Below, piece by piece: positions 6,676 to 9,542 of a stretch of DNA of 9,542 nucleotides. How positions within the stretch are numbered: the stretch's first letter is position 1; each line of letters starts with the position of its first letter. The position numbers were made by a program, and so were the translations under genes. The notes beneath the pieces were generated by a model. That model ran no database searches and had not been told where the DNA came from. It saw only the letters and a program-made list of their open reading frames with translations. The DNA comes from Deltaproteobacteria bacterium (lineage in GTDB: Bacteria > Desulfobacterota > Anaeroferrophillalia > Anaeroferrophillales > Tharpellaceae): NCBI GenBank assembly GCA_030640695.1, contig DAOWIX010000098.1:1-9542 (forward strand). Direction: 5' to 3'.

Positions 6676-6744
6676 ATGGTGAACTTCAAAGCAAAATGGT
6701 TTTGGTTAATCAGCTGGCCTTTACTGCCCACTGTTTCTCAATGA
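6676..6744 (+). CDS. 22-codon ORF linking ketoreductase and ketosynthase
   Basis: An ATG lies directly after the ketoreductase stop (TAG-ATG) and opens a short frame, MVNFKAKWFWLISWPLLPTVSQ in two parts: MVNFKAKWFW then LISWPLLPTVSQ. Its TGA (6742-6744) overlaps the ATG (6741) of the ketosynthase as ATGA. Three Trp in 22 residues and a hydrophobic middle are unusual. It may serve to carry ribosomes across the gap so that the ketosynthase, which lacks its own Shine-Dalgarno sequence, is translated by coupling. It could equally be a chance frame or the remnant of a longer gene. No family is recognised. Confidence 0.35.
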   Translation: MVNFKAKWFWLISWPLLPTVSQ

Positions 6745-7970
6745 AACGAAATAAAGTAGCGATAACCGGAGTCGGCATCGTCTCCTGTCTCGGGGTCGGG
6801 GTGGGAAGCGTTGCGGCATCGTTGCGCGAGGGCCGTTCAGGGATTGTGGTTGATGAAGAACGGCAAGCTTTGGGTTTTCGTAGTTCTCTAACCGGCCACT
6901 TGCCGGAGGTTTTCCCGGAACGAGTTTTGAATCGCAAGCAGCGCAAAACGATGCCTGATTTTGCCCAGCATGCTTATGTTGCGGTGCGTGAAGCGCTGGC
7001 TCAGGCTGGACTCAAAGAAGAGGATCTTCGCAATCAGCAAAGTGGGCTTATCTTTGGTTGTGATTCAAGTTGTCTGGCCGCAGTTGAGCAGGTAGATCTT
7101 TTACGACAATATGGTGAGACTCATAAACTCGGCAGCGGTCTGGTATTTCGCGCCATGACCTCGGCGATCACCATGAATCTCAATGTTCTGCTTGGGACCC
7201 AGGGTGCGAGTTGGACTTTAAGTTCGGCCTGTTCCAGTAGCGGGCACGCTATCGGTCAGGCGGCGGATTTGATTGCTTTGGGTCGTCAGGAGCGGGTGAT
7301 CTGTGGCGGAGCCCAGGAGATTAACTGGGAGTCGATGTGCAGTTTTGATGCTTTGGGGGCTTTTTCGATGCGGATTGATAATCCGGCGGCGGCCTCACGA
7401 CCTTTTGACGCTGACCGCGATGGTCTGGTTCCCAGTGGCGGGGCGGCGGCCCTGGTCTTGGAAAATTATGATCTGGCAAAACAACGGGGCGCGACTATCC
7501 TGGGTGAGATTAAAGGTTATGGCTTCTCGGCTGATGGTCAAAATCTCTCGGTACCAAGTGCCGATGGTTTAGCCCGGGCCATGCGGGCGGCGCTTATCGA
7601 TGCCGAAATCGAGCCTGAAGAGGTTTCTCTGCTTTTGGCGCATGCCACTTCAACCCCGGCCGGTGATGCGGCCGAAGCGGAAAATATAAAGACTGTTTTT
7701 GGTGCGGTTACGCCTTATATCAGTGCTTTAAAAGCGATGACCGGCCATGAACTCTGGATGGCCGGTGCGGCCACTGCAGTCTATGCCGTAATTATGGCGG
7801 AAGCAGGTTTTATGGCCCCGACCATAAATTTTGTCAGTCCTGATGAGACGACCGCCGGTTTGCGTATCCTCAAAGAAGTCCTGTTGCAAAGACCTGCGAA
7901 GGTTCTCTGTAACGCCGCCGGTTTCGGCGGCTCCAACGCCTCTCTCCTACTCGATTTCAACTCCCAATGA
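6741..7970 (+). CDS. Beta-ketoacyl-ACP synthase, FabF-type (KS1)
   Basis: This 409-residue condensing enzyme is predicted to join malonyl-ACP to a growing acyl-ACP. The start at ATG 6741 puts the usual KRNKVAITGVGIVS at the N-terminus. An upstream in-frame ATG at 6696 would add 15 residues without a ribosome site. All catalytic residues are present: C164 in SSACSSSG, H301 in LLAHATSTPAGD, and K331 and H336 in SALKAMTGH, at positions close to FabF. NAAGFGGSNAS near the end is the family C-terminal motif. Several normally strict neighbours differ: AHAT replaces NAHGT, and TGHELWMAGAA replaces the usual TGHxxGAAG. This points to a specialised KS rather than housekeeping FabF. The intact Cys-His-His argues against a chain-length-factor subunit. 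It is coupled to the FAD oxidoreductase by an ATGA overlap at 7967-7970. Confidence 0.9.
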   Translation: MKRNKVAITGVGIVSCLGVGVGSVAASLREGRSGIVVDEERQALGFRSSLTGHLPEVFPERVLNRKQRKTMPDFAQHAYVAVREALAQAGLKEEDLRNQQSGLIFGCDSSCLAAVEQVDLLRQYGETHKLGSGLVFRAMTSAITMNLNVLLGTQGASWTLSSACSSSGHAIGQAADLIALGRQERVICGGAQEINWESMCSFDALGAFSMRIDNPAAASRPFDADRDGLVPSGGAAALVLENYDLAKQRGATILGEIKGYGFSADGQNLSVPSADGLARAMRAALIDAEIEPEEVSLLLAHATSTPAGDAAEAENIKTVFGAVTPYISALKAMTGHELWMAGAATAVYAVIMAEAGFMAPTINFVSPDETTAGLRILKEVLLQRPAKVLCNAAGFGGSNASLLLDFNSQ

Positions 7971-9463
7971 AGTATGATTATCTGGTCATCGGTGCCGGTA
8001 TCTCCGGCATAAGTAGCGCATTGTTGCTGGCTCGCTTCGGTTTTAAAGTGGCGCTGCTTGAACAGGCTCCGCGACCGGCTCCGTTGATTGAGGGCTTTGT
8101 TCGCAATAATGTCTATTTTGATGCCGGTTTTCACTATGCCGGGGGTCTTGAAGAGGGTGGCGTTCTTGATCTCAATCTGCGTCTTTTGGGAGTTGCCGAT
8201 GATCTTGAGAAAGTTCCTTTCGACGCTTTAGCCTACGATACCATAGTGCAGTCGCAAAGTGGCCTAAGTTTCTCTTTTCCACAAGGTTATGAGGCACTTG
8301 GCAATACTTTGCGAGGGCGTTTTCCAAGTCACCGTCAGGCCTTAAGTGAATATTTTGAGCGTCTCAAGCTCGTAACTCAAGGGCTTCCCTATTATAATTA
8401 TCATCCGCCAGGGGAATCTGTGTCCATGGGTCTCGCTTCGTTGCATGGTCAAAGTCTGTCGGAGGTTCTTGATGAACTGGCAATTAGCGGTGAGTTGCGA
8501 ACTTTGTTGCAGGTTCATTGCCTGTTGCATGGATCCTTGCCATCCGAGATCCCCTTTGCGATTCATGCCGGAGTTGTCGACGGTTACTATGGTTCGGCCC
8601 AAACCTTCAAGGGTGGAGGCCGGGCTCTGGCGGCAGCGTTGGTTACGGCTTTAAAGCGATGTGGGGTTGATCTTTTCTGTCGTCATAGGGTAGAAGAGAT
8701 CGAGGTGACTGCCGCCGGAGCGATCGCCGCAATACGTTGCACTAATGGAATCCGGATGCAGGCTTCCGCTTGTTTGGCTACCCTGCATCCGCAGGCCCTG
8801 CTGAAATTACTGCCGGCTTCGGTTTTTCGGCCGGTCTATCGGCGCCGCCTGGCGGCTCTTGCAGAGAGTCCGGGGGCGGAGATGGTTTTTCTCTCATCGC
8901 CGCAAGCCCGTAAGTTTCTGGGGCGCAACTTTTTTTTCCTGCCGGAGAAGGGCAAGTCGAGCTTTGATTTTGAACTGCCCCTATCAGAACGTCTGCTTTA
9001 TCTCAATTTTTCCGGCCTTGGTGGACTTGGCGGTTCTGGTGGTTCCGCTAGCGATTGGGATTGTGGGGTGACGGCAATTCTTCCGGCCCCATACTACGAA
9101 TCTGGAAAAACGGTTGTTTCATCCGCAAATTATGCTGATGAAAAACGCCGCACCGGGGAACTGGTGCGCGAACGCATTGCTCTACTATTGCCGGAACTCG
9201 GGCCCGGGCTTGAGGTCGAGCGTGTGGCAACCAGTAAAACCCTGGAGAGGATAAATGCTTCAGCTCGGGGGTCGCTTTATGGAGTTAAGCATATGGTGGG
9301 ACAATTTAATCCTTCCGCGAAAACCCGGCTTGCCGGACTTTATCTGGCCGGTCAGGCGACTGCCGCACCGGGTCTTTTGGGGGCTATCACCTCGGCCTTG
9401 ATGGCGGTTGGGGCAATCGTCGGTCATGACCGGGTCGAGGCCTTGCGGGGCGATATGCTATGA
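7967..9463 (+). CDS. FAD-dependent oxidoreductase, CrtI/retinol-saturase-like
   Basis: This complete 498-residue flavoprotein belongs to the phytoene desaturase/all-trans-retinol 13,14-reductase group. The N-terminal Rossmann motif GAGISG (9-14) leads to E32, which binds the FAD ribose. FDAGFHYAGG (51-60) is the D-x-G-x-H-Y-x-G pattern of the group. GGGRALAAAL (217-226) and a second FAD-contact segment, GLYLAGQATAAPGLLGAITSA (within 457-477), complete the fold. Family members add or remove hydrogens on long polyene or isoprenoid chains, often at the membrane. Here, between two ketosynthases, the likely substrate is an ACP-bound or released polyene/acyl chain, not a carotenoid, since no carotenoid genes are seen. 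A short Gly/Ser stretch, GLGGLGGSGGS (350-360), is a probable flexible loop. The start ATG overlaps the KS1 stop, and its own stop overlaps the next KS start. Confidence 0.85.
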   Translation: MKYDYLVIGAGISGISSALLLARFGFKVALLEQAPRPAPLIEGFVRNNVYFDAGFHYAGGLEEGGVLDLNLRLLGVADDLEKVPFDALAYDTIVQSQSGLSFSFPQGYEALGNTLRGRFPSHRQALSEYFERLKLVTQGLPYYNYHPPGESVSMGLASLHGQSLSEVLDELAISGELRTLLQVHCLLHGSLPSEIPFAIHAGVVDGYYGSAQTFKGGGRALAAALVTALKRCGVDLFCRHRVEEIEVTAAGAIAAIRCTNGIRMQASACLATLHPQALLKLLPASVFRPVYRRRLAALAESPGAEMVFLSSPQARKFLGRNFFFLPEKGKSSFDFELPLSERLLYLNFSGLGGLGGSGGSASDWDCGVTAILPAPYYESGKTVVSSANYADEKRRTGELVRERIALLLPELGPGLEVERVATSKTLERINASARGSLYGVKHMVGQFNPSAKTRLAGLYLAGQATAAPGLLGAITSALMAVGAIVGHDRVEALRGDML

Positions 9464-9542
9464 GAAGGGTCGCAGTTACCGGGACGGGTGCAGTTTCGCC
9501 CTTTGGTCGAGGTGTCGGCGAGCTCGTAAGCGGCATTGTTGA
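9460..9542 (+). CDS. Second beta-ketoacyl-ACP synthase (KS2), 5' fragment
   Basis: The frame opens with an ATG overlapping the FAD gene stop (ATGA at 9460-9463) and runs off the right edge after 27 codons. MRRVAVTGTGAVSPFGRGVG is the typical N-terminus of FabF-type ketosynthases (V-T-G-x-G-x-V-S-P-x-G). The catalytic residues lie outside the window, so it cannot be told whether this is an active KS or a chain-length-factor-like partner of KS1. Confidence 0.85.
   Translation, partial: MRRVAVTGTGAVSPFGRGVGELVSGIV

Noticed and set aside
6696..6740. Upstream in-frame ATG for KS1
   Set aside because: It lacks a ribosome site and adds residues not found in the family, whereas ATG 6741 gives a normal FabF N-terminus and an ATGA junction.
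8930..8937. Run of eight Ts inside the FAD oxidoreductase gene, possible frameshift site
   Set aside because: The frame continues with good family similarity on both sides, reading N-F-F-F-L, so there is no sign of an error or programmed shift.
1..9542. CRISPR array, tRNA or rRNA genes, integrase or IS transposase
   Set aside because: I found no regularly spaced repeats with unique spacers, no recognisable tRNA or rRNA, and no transposase or integrase frame on either strand.

Overview
The window is a dense, one-directional stretch of a Gram-negative chromosome with every supported gene on the + strand. Base composition is near balance in the genes and clearly AT-rich in the gaps. A NorD/CbbO-type VWA protein, an HrpB helicase, an exosortase (PEP-CTERM) substrate and a type II fatty-acid/polyketide-like gene set together suggest a proteobacterium, perhaps a deltaproteobacterial (Desulfobacterota-type) lineage. 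That placement is an inference from gene content, not from a marker gene.

Layout. Positions 1-1428 hold the 3' part of a VWA-domain gene of the NorD/CbbO family, whose 5' end lies outside the window. A 145-bp gap carries a long imperfect inverted repeat that looks like a REP-type element. Positions 1574-4120 encode a complete ATP-dependent helicase HrpB. After a gap with a 13-bp hairpin and a candidate promoter comes a small secreted protein with a BamE/SmpA-like C-terminus (4288-4872). An AT-rich gap with a 13-nt direct repeat leads to a separately transcribed PEP-CTERM protein gene (5158-5655), closed by a strong intrinsic terminator (5683-5715). A further gap of 234 bp holds a three-unit 10-nt tandem repeat, a bulged hairpin and a small dyad.

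Positions 5950 to the right edge form one tightly packed operon: a FabG-type ketoreductase, a 22-codon ORF, a FabF-type ketosynthase, a CrtI/retinol-saturase-like FAD oxidoreductase, and the first 27 codons of a second ketosynthase. From the 22-codon ORF onward each junction is an ATGA stop/start overlap, which implies translational coupling. Two ketosynthases, a ketoreductase and a polyene-type FAD oxidoreductase are the kind of set found in aryl polyene, flexirubin and ladderane-type clusters. The likely product is therefore a specialised acyl or polyene chain rather than ordinary fatty acids. The carrier protein, dehydratase and loading enzymes would have to lie beyond the right edge or elsewhere. 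This operon is the most interesting part of the window.
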